A stretch of DNA of 64,000 nucleotides. It comes from an uncultured bacterium. GTDB lineage: Bacteria; Cyanobacteriota; Vampirovibrionia; Gastranaerophilales; Gastranaerophilaceae. The stretch lies in the NCBI GenBank assembly GCA_949292175.1, contig CASEYJ010000017.1:186001-250000 (forward strand), in the 5' to 3' direction. Each line of letters begins with the position of its first letter. Position 1 is the first letter of the stretch. The notes beneath the pieces were generated by a model, which had not been told where the DNA came from, did not search any database, and saw only the letters and a list, made by a program, of their open reading frames with translations. Of this stretch, positions 55,934 through 64,000 are shown piece after piece. The position numbers and the translations under genes are program-made.

Positions 55934-56441
55934 TATCTTTCTCAAACCCTTCAATAATAGTAATCAGATTGGAATATTCGACTAAAGAATTATCCAATAA
56001 AATCTTCTGATAGAAATCTTTTTCAGTATACTCATCATTTAAAATAGCTTCAGCTTTATTCTTAATGACCAAGGCAAGAGTCTTCAAATGTAAAAACAAA
56101 TTCCTTTTATCTTCACTATCAAGAATTTCAGCACAAGAAAGCTTAAGTTTAGCATTAGTAATATACTGAACAGGATTATCACTAAGCGGTTCTAATACCA
56201 AACGCTTAAGTTCTTTTTCTCCATTTTTGGTAATAGCGTAATATATCGAAAGCTTTCCGCCATCAGACATCATTTTCCTAGAAGTAATAAAACTTCCAGC
56301 TTCAAGTCTGCGTAAAGCAGGCTTCAAAGCTCCAAAACTTGGTGAAGTATAGGCAGCAAATTTACTTTCAATTTCCTTTGAAATCCCATACATCGTAAAC
56401 TCACGACGCATTAATACGTATAAAATCAAAAGTTCTATCAT
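55917..56441 (-). CDS. PadR-family transcriptional regulator
   Basis: The 174 residues hold an N-terminal winged helix (ILYVLMRREFTMYGISKEI ... YYAITKNGEKEL) and a C-terminal helical dimerisation part, the short PadR layout. Such proteins usually repress their own operon on binding a small ligand. The stop lies 17 bases inside the DUF512 gene. It has the leaderless promoter listed next. Confidence 0.88.
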   Translation of the reverse strand: MIELLILYVLMRREFTMYGISKEIESKFAAYTSPSFGALKPALRRLEAGSFITSRKMMSDGGKLSIYYAITKNGEKELKRLVLEPLSDNPVQYITNAKLKLSCAEILDSEDKRNLFLHLKTLALVIKNKAEAILNDEYTEKDFYQKILLDNSLVEYSNLITIIEGFEKDNERNS

Positions 56442-56476
56442 AGCCGAATTATATCATAATGCGCAAATGATGTAAA
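56441..56476 (-). promoter_or_regulatory. Promoter of the padR operon, predicted leaderless
   Basis: On the minus strand TTTACA (56476-56471), 17 bases, TATAAT (56453-56448), six bases, then the ATG at 56441. No Shine-Dalgarno is available. Confidence 0.78.
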
Positions 56477-56479
56477 TGT

Positions 56480-57703
56480 TTAAAAGAGATTTAAAAGAGA
56501 TGACATAGCCTCTGAATACATTTGAACAAAGGCAATTACAAAATATCCTACACAACCACCTAAGACCACCATTAAAAGAGGTTCAAAAGCTCTCGCCAAA
56601 GCATCCAAAGCTAAATCAAGTTTCTTTTCGATTCCGATAGAAGCATCTCTAAACATCTGCCCTAACTTACCGGTTTTCTCACCTGTTGCAATCAAAGGCA
56701 TTAACACACCTGGGATTAATTGACTTTGATAATATGCATCAGTTAAAGACTTCCCTTGAGAAATTAAGTTCGCAACATCTTTGGCGCGTTTACGCATATC
56801 ATCATTAGATATTGTAGATTCAGCCATTTTTAAAGATTCAGTAATAGGAATTCCAGCTTCGTACGCAATATGCATAACAGACATATAATGAGCCAAAGAA
56901 AAATACTTAATACAATCTGACAAAAAAGGAATTTTCATCAAAAAATCGGAATAAGCTTTTTTTATATGATCAAACCCAAATATAGAATTTATAAAGTAAC
57001 ATAATCCAACCACAAAAATAAGAATTAAGAACCAGTAATGTAAAATAAAACTTACACTACCTGTAAGAATAGAAACAGTTAATGGCGGGTCTGTAATATT
57101 TAATCCACTAATTAACTTAGGAAAAACAAGTCCACCCATTAAGAAGAAAACACCCACCAAAATAGTAACCAATATACTTGGATATATTGACATCTGGATA
57201 AACTTACCTTTTAAGGTATCCTGTTTTTTTAGAAGCGTTAAAAGATACCCAAGAGCTTCAGGCAAAAATCCTGCACTCTCACCGGCAATACATATTGCAA
57301 TGTAGATATTTCCAAACACATTGGAGTACTTTTTTAAAGCCTCAGAAAAAGTCAAGCCTGATTTAATAGATTCAGAAATATCCACAGCGACCAAAGAAAT
57401 TCTCCGGCTGCTTGAATACTTTGCAACAGATTCTAACGCTTCTAATGCAGAAATTCCAGAACTCAGAAGCGTTTGCATTTCAGATGTAAATAAAATTTTC
57501 TCCGAAAGCTTGAGCTTTAACTTGGCTTGCTCAGCTGAAGAAGTTAACCCAGCATTATCCTCAGGTTTCTCTTCATAAATACCAGTCGGCAAAAAGCCAA
57601 GTTGCTTAACCTTATTCCTGGCTTCAGCAGAAGACTCTGCATCAATATAACCGGAAACCACCTCTTTTTGATCTTTTAAAGCTTTATAAAAATACCTTGC
57701 CAT
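56480..57703 (-). CDS. Type II secretion / type IV pilus inner-membrane protein (GspF/PilC)
   Basis: The 407 residues have two T2SSF domains, each ending in membrane helices. MARYFYKALKDQKEVVSGYIDA is the family start, then SGISALEAL and GESAGFLPEAL, and repeats AGIPITESLKMAE and GEKTGKLGQMF. It forms the inner-membrane platform for pilin or pseudopilin assembly. The ATG at 57703 is preferred to a start six codons earlier because the promoter's -10 lies between them. No other T4P/T2SS gene is adjacent; the pilin at 49300 is a candidate substrate. Confidence 0.93.
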   Translation of the reverse strand: MARYFYKALKDQKEVVSGYIDAESSAEARNKVKQLGFLPTGIYEEKPEDNAGLTSSAEQAKLKLKLSEKILFTSEMQTLLSSGISALEALESVAKYSSSRRISLVAVDISESIKSGLTFSEALKKYSNVFGNIYIAICIAGESAGFLPEALGYLLTLLKKQDTLKGKFIQMSIYPSILVTILVGVFFLMGGLVFPKLISGLNITDPPLTVSILTGSVSFILHYWFLILIFVVGLCYFINSIFGFDHIKKAYSDFLMKIPFLSDCIKYFSLAHYMSVMHIAYEAGIPITESLKMAESTISNDDMRKRAKDVANLISQGKSLTDAYYQSQLIPGVLMPLIATGEKTGKLGQMFRDASIGIEKKLDLALDALARAFEPLLMVVLGGCVGYFVIAFVQMYSEAMSSLLNLF

Positions 57704-57738
57704 TCCTCTATTATAAAACATTTTCTAAATAATGGCAA
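57703..57738 (-). promoter_or_regulatory. Promoter of gspF, predicted leaderless
   Basis: On the minus strand TTGCCA (57738-57733), 17 bases, TATAAT (57715-57710), six bases, then the ATG at 57703. It begins only 15 bases past the end of the phage endolysin gene. Confidence 0.78.
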
Positions 57739-57752
57739 ACAAAATTATAAAA

Positions 57753-58148
57753 CTAAAGATTTAAAATTTGCTTTCTATTATGCCCTTTTGAGAAAGAAAT
57801 ATGAACCCACTGATTATTTTCATTTATTAACTGATCAAATTCTATTCCAGAAAGTTTTACAAATTCAATAATCTCAACCGGTTTCATACCATCTACAACA
57901 ATATCAACAGCCTGTCCTTTTGTATGCTGAGAATTATTCACACCGCCAACAAGAGAATTCACCAGAGAATTTCTAAATCCGCTCGTTATAATTATAGGTT
58001 TAGCAATTTTATCCCTTAACGGCTGCAAACAATAAACAACCAAATTCAACATATTATCGAGAGCAAAAATATCAGGCATATTATTGATATTATTTTTCAC
58101 AGCACAATCTGAATGTATTAATTCACTCATTGAAAAATTCAAATTCAT
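57753..58148 (-). CDS. Phage endolysin, M15-type D,D-peptidase
   Basis: The 131 residues match the peptidase M15_3 family. Zinc ligands His75 and Asp82 lie in SQHTKGQAVDI and His116 in WVHISF; SGFRN precedes them. It has no signal peptide, so it needs a holin. It is the last gene of the phage operon, directly after a small membrane protein that may be that holin. It cuts peptidoglycan stem peptides. Confidence 0.9.
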   Translation of the reverse strand: MNLNFSMSELIHSDCAVKNNINNMPDIFALDNMLNLVVYCLQPLRDKIAKPIIITSGFRNSLVNSLVGGVNNSQHTKGQAVDIVVDGMKPVEIIEFVKLSGIEFDQLINENNQWVHISFSKGHNRKQILNL

Positions 58149-58152
58149 AAAT

Positions 58153-58416
58153 TTAATTTCTCCGACTATTACGATTTACAATCCCAATTAATATATTTTT
58201 TACATCTGAAATATCTTGATGAATCTGAAGCATCTGATCTTGCAAAGCCTTGTGATTATCACTATAAGTTTCCCTATTCACAAAATGCTCAGAAGCATAA
58301 GCCATTAATTCAGCTTTTAATTTGCTTAATTCTTCAGCACGAACAAAAACTTTTAAATTTATTAAAGTAGTAATAACAAAAGCCAGACAAGGACCATAAG
58401 AAAGCCAATTATCCAT
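58153..58416 (-). CDS. Small phage membrane protein, putative holin or spanin-like
   Basis: The 87 residues have one hydrophobic segment (SYGPCLAFVITTLINLKVFV) followed by a charged helix that could form a coiled coil. The position, four bases before the endolysin gene, is where holins and spanins sit. One membrane span with a long C-terminal helix fits a class III-type holin or an inner-membrane spanin. The function is inferred from context only. Confidence 0.6.
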   Translation of the reverse strand: MDNWLSYGPCLAFVITTLINLKVFVRAEELSKLKAELMAYASEHFVNRETYSDNHKALQDQMLQIHQDISDVKNILIGIVNRNSRRN

Positions 58417-58945
58417 CTAAAGCCCTCCACTTTCTTTTCTGGAAATATTTTTGAAACAAATCAACTAAATTTCCCATCAAAGAAGCCTTACAACTTGAGA
58501 ACCCTTGTTCTTTACACAAGTGAATAAAAATATCACTTGTTAATCTACGAAACTCATCCACTCCACAGCAATGTTTTATTTTTGAATAAATTTCCTCTTT
58601 GAACTCAAGCATATAATCATGAATTCCACTTGGTAAAATTATTCGTCTATCATCAGGCGAACAAAAGCACTTTAATATACCCAATATATCAGCATTATTC
58701 CAACGATATCTGCTATCATTAAGGATTTTACTTTTACCCTTCACTTCAAAAGTAAAAGTAAAATCAGCAGTTATGACTTGTACATTAAAAACATTCTCAA
58801 ATATGCTCGGGAAATTTAACTTATCATCATAAAGTGTATATCCAGTCTTGCTGCATAAAATAATATCTTTATCCTCTTCACACTTAACTCGCTGTCCTAT
58901 TTTTGGGAATGGATAAAATATAACATCAATCAACCTGTTTTTCAT
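58409..58945 (-). CDS. Phage protein, DUF1353-like
   Basis: The 178-residue protein (start ATG at 58945, MKNRLIDVIFYPFPK). The region ILPSGIHDYMLEF followed by RRLTSDIFIHLCKEQG and a basic C-terminus resembles DUF1353, phage proteins with the HDY and AD-x-x-F lines found near lysis and tail genes. The AD pair is replaced by SD here, so the match is moderate. It overlaps the membrane-protein gene by eight bases. Confidence 0.6.
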   Translation of the reverse strand: MKNRLIDVIFYPFPKIGQRVKCEEDKDIILCSKTGYTLYDDKLNFPSIFENVFNVQVITADFTFTFEVKGKSKILNDSRYRWNNADILGILKCFCSPDDRRIILPSGIHDYMLEFKEEIYSKIKHCCGVDEFRRLTSDIFIHLCKEQGFSSCKASLMGNLVDLFQKYFQKRKWRALDG

Positions 58946-59153
58946 TTTCACGAACTTTTCCATTTATAATTATGTTTATACAAAACCAAGACTTAGTATT
59001 TTTTATAAATTGTCCACCATCTGAGGTTGGAGTCTTTTCCAGATTAATAACTGCATAGCCTTGTTCATTTTCGACATTCTGTTTAACGCTCTCAGCAAGA
59101 CAAGGCATTGAACATCCAAAACAGATTAATAACAATAAAAAACCTCTAATCAT
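58926..59153 (-). CDS. Small exported phage protein
   Basis: The 75 residues start with a signal peptide (FLLLLICFGCSMPCLA, cleavage likely after CLA). The lipobox is imperfect. The mature part is about 55 polar residues. Its place in the lysis region allows an outer spanin or a surface-exclusion protein, but no family was recognised. It overlaps the DUF1353-like gene by about 20 bases. Confidence 0.65.
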   Translation of the reverse strand: MIRGFLLLLICFGCSMPCLAESVKQNVENEQGYAVINLEKTPTSDGGQFIKNTKSWFCINIIINGKVRENEKQVD

Positions 59154-59163
59154 AATTACCTCC

Positions 59164-59973
59164 CTAATCTTTCACCTGTAACGGCACCGGCATAAAGTCC
59201 TTTGATATTTGCAATGCGCATTCTTGTATAAATTGCTCAGTTACGTTTTTAACTTCTTGCAAACTTTCCATATATTCTAAAGTGAATTCCTCTGTAAAAT
59301 CAGGCTGTTTATAAGTAATAATTGGAACTTCCTGCCCACCTTGTACAGCCATTGAAATTGTCGACAACAAATCACTTAAAAAATCCTTAGTACTACCTGT
59401 CGCCATATTAACCTGACGACGAATAAAGCCTAAAGAGGTTAAGAAAAAATCTCTTTCAAATTCAGCTTGTCTGAGTTGAGCTTGTTCTTGTTTATACTCG
59501 TCATCTGTCTTTGCTACGACCTCACCATCTAAAATTTTGAACTTGTCAGGGTTTTGTTTTATTAAGTCTCCTGTTGCCTTATCCACTATATAAAATCCCG
59601 TTTGTTCACCGATTGTCGTAATTTCTTCGACATTTAAGCTATCATCAATTTTATAGAAATTTTTACGATAGTCAGGAGTTATCGTCCACTCTTCAACAAG
59701 AACATCAATACTCTTTTCCTGTTCTTCATAGGATATAATTTCACCTGTTTCTTCATCATATACGGGTACTTGTTCGGTTATCGTTTTTTGCTCAGTATGT
59801 GATGAATACACAGGAACTTCATTTTCATTGTAAGTAGGGATTTCTTTTAACGTTGCATAAGCGGGTACTAACGGAACGAACTTGCCTTGTTTTGATGTTT
59901 CCGCAGGGTCTGCGTCTGCTATTGATGTAAATAAGTATTCTTTTGTATTTTTGTCATAATTATATATATTCAT
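59164..59973 (-). CDS. Phage tail-fibre-associated protein, putative assembly chaperone
   Basis: The 269 residues lie directly downstream of the tail fibre gene, the usual place for a tail-fibre assembly protein. The centre has a short repeat (NEVPVYSSHTEQ then TEQVPVYDEETGE) and is very acidic. The end has helical regions. No signature beyond position and length was recognised, so the chaperone role is an inference. Confidence 0.6.
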   Translation of the reverse strand: MNIYNYDKNTKEYLFTSIADADPAETSKQGKFVPLVPAYATLKEIPTYNENEVPVYSSHTEQKTITEQVPVYDEETGEIISYEEQEKSIDVLVEEWTITPDYRKNFYKIDDSLNVEEITTIGEQTGFYIVDKATGDLIKQNPDKFKILDGEVVAKTDDEYKQEQAQLRQAEFERDFFLTSLGFIRRQVNMATGSTKDFLSDLLSTISMAVQGGQEVPIITYKQPDFTEEFTLEYMESLQEVKNVTEQFIQECALQISKDFMPVPLQVKD

Positions 59974-59981
59974 AGCTACTC

Positions 59982-61766
59982 CTATATAAACCTTGTTTTG
60001 TAACGAACTTTAATTGCAGGCGGTTGAACGGTAGTTGAAGCTCCATAAATCGAACTTGAGCGAGAAGCATCAATATTCACGTTAGCCCAAGTATGTAGAT
60101 ATTGTAAGTTAGCGTGACCCAAAGTTGTTGAGTAGCCACTTTTTGTGTAGAATAAAGCTCCACTTCCTCCATTATGGTCTTCGTAGGAAGCAACACCTTC
60201 AAAGTAACCTGTTATATTAGGCAACCCAGCCTGTATGTATCCTTTTGAAGAGTCCGCACTACCCCAAAGCACACGATTTCTTAAATCTGGCAGACCAAAA
60301 GTAGTTGAACCGTCACCATCCCCGTAAGTTGTACCGTAAACCTCAAACAATTTAGCATAAGTTATTCTTGAAACAACCGCACCCTCGAGCCAAATTTCAT
60401 TACTTTTAAGAGAATTACTTAGGGATGGGATAGGCTCACCAATTTGATAAACTATATCTAAAACATGAGAGCTTATCATTCCATAAATTTCCCCCTTTGG
60501 CAATGTAAAATTTTTATTTATCTCATCTAGGGTATAATACATTGCTTTACCGTTTTTTTCGTAAACCTGTTGTATCTTATCCCTTAAATTTGCACCTGCA
60601 ACTTTTGAACCGCTTTTTGTCCAAACATACGGTATTTCAATGCCATCAATTATATCTTTGCCATCTATATTTCCGTTAAAATATCCCTTTCCATCTGCAC
60701 TCAGTATAAATCTTTTTAAATCTATTGCTCCCATCCAAGGGTACCCAACTGGACTAACATGCATCAGGGTTATAGCAGTTGTATCAGGATTTAAAGTAAA
60801 ATCTTTTGCAGTGTCATAAGTATCTGTACTATTAACTAAGGCATCAGCTTTAATCTTTCCAGCAGAAACATCTAATGAAAAAGTGTATTCAAGCACATCA
60901 CTTTGTTTAAGTGGAGTTTTAAACCTGATTGCTATGTTTACATTACTTGTAAAATCTCCTGAAAAAAATATAAGTTCTGAACCATCTGAAGATAATTCAG
61001 CTCTGCAATTATTATTTAATAAAAATAATTGTTGAGGTCTATCTCCCAATGTACCAACAGTGGCTTTGCCCTTTATTAAAAAAGATTTAGTTATCTTTGG
61101 AATATTCAAGGTTACTTTAATATAATTTTCAGCACTAAAACCACTGGCGATACCATCATCACTAATTGTCGGGCTTCCAGAAATTGTAAACTTCGACTTA
61201 TCGAAACTCGAATGCGCATATTCTAATATCTCAGAATATACATTTGGCTCAGTTGATATATTCCCAGTTTCTAAAGCCTTAGATTGATTAAGTTTATCAA
61301 GACCCACATCCGATATATTTGACAGTGCTACATTTGCGCCACCAAAGTTCAACATCTGCCAATATTCATCATTTATATAAGAAGGTGTTTCAACAAAATT
61401 GTAAGTATTATCATCTATTAAACTTTGAACTTTCGAAAAAGTATTATTTTTTGCATCAAAACAATCTAAAATTGCCCCCTTTGGATACCCGCCAATAGCA
61501 TCTGAAACATCTTTTGAAAATGTTAAAATTCCACCATTTTGCAAATAAACCTTCTGATCTGTTGAAAGATAAAACATACCATTAAAATCGGCTCTTGCAG
61601 GAGGCAGCCCACCTTCGCTTTTAGGCAAAGAGGTTACGGCAGGGAACCCTTCAGCAACAGATGCAGCATTTGTTCCTGTTGCAGAATCCGGAATAGAATT
61701 TTTGGTTCCATTGAATGCCAACGGAGCGACCAATGCCGCCGGCTTTATAATTTCAGTTGATTTCAT
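59982..61766 (-). CDS. Phage tail fibre with collar-type tip
   Basis: The 594 residues start with the shaft-attachment line (LAFNGTKNSIPDSATGTNAA ... PPARADFNGMFY) seen in many tail fibres of gut phages. The centre holds a long beta-rich part. The C-terminus reads GLPDLRNRVLWG ... PPAIKVRYKTRF, the phage tail collar pattern. It would set host-surface recognition. It sits just after the DUF2612 baseplate gene. Confidence 0.85.
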   Translation of the reverse strand: MKSTEIIKPAALVAPLAFNGTKNSIPDSATGTNAASVAEGFPAVTSLPKSEGGLPPARADFNGMFYLSTDQKVYLQNGGILTFSKDVSDAIGGYPKGAILDCFDAKNNTFSKVQSLIDDNTYNFVETPSYINDEYWQMLNFGGANVALSNISDVGLDKLNQSKALETGNISTEPNVYSEILEYAHSSFDKSKFTISGSPTISDDGIASGFSAENYIKVTLNIPKITKSFLIKGKATVGTLGDRPQQLFLLNNNCRAELSSDGSELIFFSGDFTSNVNIAIRFKTPLKQSDVLEYTFSLDVSAGKIKADALVNSTDTYDTAKDFTLNPDTTAITLMHVSPVGYPWMGAIDLKRFILSADGKGYFNGNIDGKDIIDGIEIPYVWTKSGSKVAGANLRDKIQQVYEKNGKAMYYTLDEINKNFTLPKGEIYGMISSHVLDIVYQIGEPIPSLSNSLKSNEIWLEGAVVSRITYAKLFEVYGTTYGDGDGSTTFGLPDLRNRVLWGSADSSKGYIQAGLPNITGYFEGVASYEDHNGGSGALFYTKSGYSTTLGHANLQYLHTWANVNIDASRSSSIYGASTTVQPPAIKVRYKTRFI

Positions 61767-61778
61767 AAAATATATCTC

Positions 61779-62378
61779 CTATTGTGCTAAATCATTTCCA
61801 CTCCAGAAAGGAGCTTGATCAAAACCTACCCAATCACTTCCTGAAAACCCAAATATATCATTATCAGGCAAAACATAAATTTTATATTTTACTCCGGCAG
61901 GCCTTGGCAAAACATTGGTATTCAACAAGACAACAATATCACTGAGAGTAGGTGTAAATTCAAAGACATAAACCATACTCATATCAAGATTATCTCTAAC
62001 GTAAGCCCTCCCCTCCTTTTCAAAAAGAAGATGGAGATACTGGTTTATCTCAGGAACGCTCGCAGAAGTTCTTAAATAAAGTAATCTTCCTCGGAGTAAC
62101 AATCGATACTGCTCAGTATCAAGAGTTGTCATCACACCATTAATGTTATAAGTTCGGGGAACTTGAAGTAAAAGTCCCCAAATTGAAAGTCCAAAATCAT
62201 TTGCAGTAGTAATATTAAGAACATCAGTTGCCCAATTTTTCCAGAAATTATTATGATAATTAAGGTACCAGTTTTGTTTTTGAGTCAACAAACTATTCAA
62301 ATTAGCAGCATTTGCATACTGCCACAGAATCTGACTTTCAAGATCTATATTATTTTTAAACTCAAAAATTTCACTCAT
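61779..62378 (-). CDS. Baseplate-associated protein (DUF2612-like)
   Basis: The 199 residues fit the family of contractile-tail proteins found between baseplate J and the fibre gene (Mu gp48 / P2 I position). Lines such as NDFGLSIWGLLLQVPRTY and RLLLRGRLLYLRTSASVPEI are typical of DUF2612. It overlaps the baseplate J gene by eight bases and precedes the fibre by 12 bases. Confidence 0.8.
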   Translation of the reverse strand: MSEIFEFKNNIDLESQILWQYANAANLNSLLTQKQNWYLNYHNNFWKNWATDVLNITTANDFGLSIWGLLLQVPRTYNINGVMTTLDTEQYRLLLRGRLLYLRTSASVPEINQYLHLLFEKEGRAYVRDNLDMSMVYVFEFTPTLSDIVVLLNTNVLPRPAGVKYKIYVLPDNDIFGFSGSDWVGFDQAPFWSGNDLAQ

Positions 62379-63567
62379 TAATGCTCACCTTAATATTTTT
62401 GCTGGAAATAACACCTTTTTGATTAACGTGTATTGTAATTGCGTCAGTACTAAGCTCTTCTTCACTCAATCCAACCTTCAAACTTTTGACAACAATACCG
62501 GGAATAGCATTATTAACGCCTGCCGCTAATTCAAACGGCAAAATATCAACACCGATATCAAAACCGCTATATCCGGTAATATCTCCATTCGCAAACTCTT
62601 GAATCACATTTTTAATTGTAGATTCAAGCTCTGTTGACGCCGCAGTTCCCTTATCGACACTGATTGAAACATAAATCTCCACAGGTTCAGGACGACTAAA
62701 CTTAACATTATAAGCTACACCGAACACAGCATCTCTAACTTGAACTGACGTTCCACCAGTATAACCACATCCGACAGACTTTATAGAAAAAATAGCATTT
62801 GCGACATCATCATCACTTCCACCATCAACACAACAATATATCGAATGAGGTTCGATACTCACTGTGTCATATTCAACCGTCTTATTCGTAAAATTATCAT
62901 ATACAAAGGCACTTTTGACATTTTCTGTGTCTAAAAGTACTTTATAATAATTTTCCAAAAGAGCCTTTCCTGTAAAAAGACCCGAATCTAAGAATCTTTG
63001 TTTAAAATGAGCATCACTTTCTCGTTCCGTACCAAGAGTTGCAGGAGAAGGATTAGTTATAGTCTCCCACCCAAAAGTTCCGTCAATAATTTTATTTAAC
63101 TCTTCGGCTGCGCAAGCAACAGCCCCAAGTTCCAAAGACAGAAAATCACCTTGAACAGTTCCATCCTCTCCTATTGTTAAATCATTTTCCGCATAAAAAA
63201 TCACACCACTTGGAGTAGAAGCTTTAGATCCGGCCTGAATTACTGTTCCCTTTTGCCCAGTAAGAACAACCCGCACCCTACTTGCAGAACCACTATCACG
63301 ATACATCCCAAAATTTGCAAGTATCGCATCCAAGAACACACCATACGAAAGCATCACATTGAACAAATTCGCAACAAGGGCATTATTTTCGATAACAGAA
63401 GCCCTTGCGATAGTCTCCGTATCAATCAAACGACCTTGAGGAGTACTTTCTTCCAGTGAAATATCATCACCTAAAGCATTTTTAAATTCTTTTTGTACAA
63501 TTTCTTTAATATCAGCAGTATCCGCAACAACAGTACCACTGCTTGTTATATATTCATAATTAGCCAT
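62371..63567 (-). CDS. Phage baseplate J-like protein (Mu gp47 family)
   Basis: The 398 residues have the long N-terminal helix-strand region (QKEFKNALGDDISLEESTPQGRLID) and the baseplate-J core with TSVQVRDAVFG and VKFSRPEPVEIYVSISV. This wedge component links tail tube and fibres in contractile tails. It is preceded by a gp46-like gene with an eight-base overlap and followed by the DUF2612 gene. Confidence 0.88.
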   Translation of the reverse strand: MANYEYITSSGTVVADTADIKEIVQKEFKNALGDDISLEESTPQGRLIDTETIARASVIENNALVANLFNVMLSYGVFLDAILANFGMYRDSGSASRVRVVLTGQKGTVIQAGSKASTPSGVIFYAENDLTIGEDGTVQGDFLSLELGAVACAAEELNKIIDGTFGWETITNPSPATLGTERESDAHFKQRFLDSGLFTGKALLENYYKVLLDTENVKSAFVYDNFTNKTVEYDTVSIEPHSIYCCVDGGSDDDVANAIFSIKSVGCGYTGGTSVQVRDAVFGVAYNVKFSRPEPVEIYVSISVDKGTAASTELESTIKNVIQEFANGDITGYSGFDIGVDILPFELAAGVNNAIPGIVVKSLKVGLSEEELSTDAITIHVNQKGVISSKNIKVSINE

Positions 63568-63904
63568 TTAAAACCACCGTTCCAAATTCAGTTATTATTT
63601 TTGCTTCATAGGAATAAATTCCATTTTTAATTTCATAGAAAAAAGAGGAAACTCTTATTACTCCATCCAGCTCTTCCAAAGTTTTTATAATGTTTGCCTG
63701 AAACATATCAGTATTAGCTCTATCAGCAAAAAGAGTTTCCATATAAGGAACACCTTTTTTCTTATTAAAAGATAATTCCCCACTATTAGTGAGGACAGCA
63801 TTTTTAGATATATTAGCCAAAGCCTCGCTATTAGAGGTTATTGCAATATTACCGCCTGCATCGACGTATATATCATTATTATTATCGGTAGCAATTGTTT
63901 TCAT
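63560..63904 (-). CDS. Baseplate wedge protein, gp46/gp25-like
   Basis: The 114 residues open with DNNNDIYVDAGGNIAITSNSE, then KGVPYMETLF and VSSFFYEIKNG, as in phage Mu gp46-type (DUF2634/GPW_gp25-like) baseplate proteins. Position between baseplate V and J supports it. It starts inside the stop of the upstream gene (ATGA). Confidence 0.75.
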   Translation of the reverse strand: MKTIATDNNNDIYVDAGGNIAITSNSEALANISKNAVLTNSGELSFNKKKGVPYMETLFADRANTDMFQANIIKTLEELDGVIRVSSFFYEIKNGIYSYEAKIITEFGTVVLNG

Positions 63905-64000
63905 TGAGGGACTCCTGTATTACCTGAACCGGGTTCAACACCGGAATGAATGTGTGTACTCAAGCTTATTCCAGCACCCGTAACATCTCCTGACACATTT
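63901..64000 (-). CDS. C-terminus of phage baseplate assembly protein V (Mu gp45-like)
   Basis: The last 32 codons are visible; the start lies beyond the window. The residues SGDVTGAGISLSTHIHSGVE, then PGSGNTGVPQ, carry the His-x-His plus Pro-Gly ending of baseplate V/gp45 spike proteins, where the histidines bind a metal at the tip. TGA at 63903-63901 overlaps the next ATG. It was too short for automatic calling, but the motif is distinctive. Confidence 0.8.
   Translation of the reverse strand, partial: NVSGDVTGAGISLSTHIHSGVEPGSGNTGVPQ

Larger units (their letters stand above)
57753..64000 (-). mobile_element. Distal tail and lysis end of a contractile-tail prophage or tailocin
   Basis: Ten tightly packed minus-strand genes: baseplate V, gp46, J, DUF2612, fibre, assembly protein, small exported protein, DUF1353-like, holin-like and M15 endolysin. 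This is the Mu/P2 baseplate order. Head, portal, integrase and replication genes are not in the window, so a full prophage and a headless tailocin remain equally possible. The element abuts gspF at 57703 with no visible attachment repeat. Confidence 0.85.

Noticed and set aside
62840..62870. GGTTCGATAC as a tRNA T-loop
   Set aside because: It lies inside the baseplate J gene, and no acceptor or anticodon stems surround it. No tRNA was found anywhere in the window.

Overview
The window reads as chromosomal DNA of an AT-rich, Gram-negative bacterium, most likely a non-photosynthetic gut cyanobacterial relative (Gastranaerophilales / Vampirovibrionia, 'Melainabacteria'). The evidence is a DUF512-type PDZ/radical-SAM protein of the kind found in cyanobacteria, a KdsC that implies a Kdo-type outer membrane, a three-domain NifU, and a pilin with the FTLAEVLITLGIIGVVAAM start that I associate with this order. 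The lineage call rests on remembered family signatures, not on a search. No tRNA, rRNA, CRISPR array, insertion sequence or integrase was seen.

Layout. 1-3.5 kb: two large minus-strand proteins with hydrophobic stretches and no known family, the first cut by the window edge. 3.6-11.4 kb: envelope and cell-wall genes (kdsC-queD-uppP operon, L,D-transpeptidase, Slt-type transglycosylase, CtpA protease) with a few orphans. 11.6-23.4 kb: a small Cys-rich protein, an HtrA-like protease, a PhoR-like kinase, two paralogous TPR proteins, a homocitrate/Re-citrate synthase-like enzyme, a flippase-like membrane protein, and a thioesterase-pseudouridine synthase-coaE run. 23.4-29.5 kb: a 1191-residue calpain-like cysteine protease directly behind an EF-hand ORF in the same reading frame, then a kinase/response-regulator pair. 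29.5-38 kb: B12-type radical SAM protein, MFS symporter, queE, a short-finger DnaJ, an AAA+ ATPase, and nifU-nifS. 38-44.4 kb: smc-scpA-scpB with a matrixin-like protease. 44.4-49 kb: ppiC-pepP-trmH (minus) and def-fmt-aroH (plus). 49-53.3 kb: a strongly promoted pilin, rimO and glnA. 53.3-57.7 kb: a PadR regulator with two radical-SAM genes, and gspF. 57.75-64 kb: the distal tail and lysis part of a contractile-tail prophage or tailocin, running off the window edge.

The most interesting points are: (i) EF-hand and calpain ORFs separated only by one in-frame TGA, with no convincing ribosome-binding site for the calpain; (ii) three intergenic loci carrying a strand-specific intrinsic terminator with no gene to terminate, so probably unannotated small RNAs; (iii) five genes whose -10 box ends exactly six bases before the ATG, implying leaderless mRNAs; (iv) a 100-bp GC-rich island inside the L,D-transpeptidase gene. 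All functions are inferred from reading the sequence.
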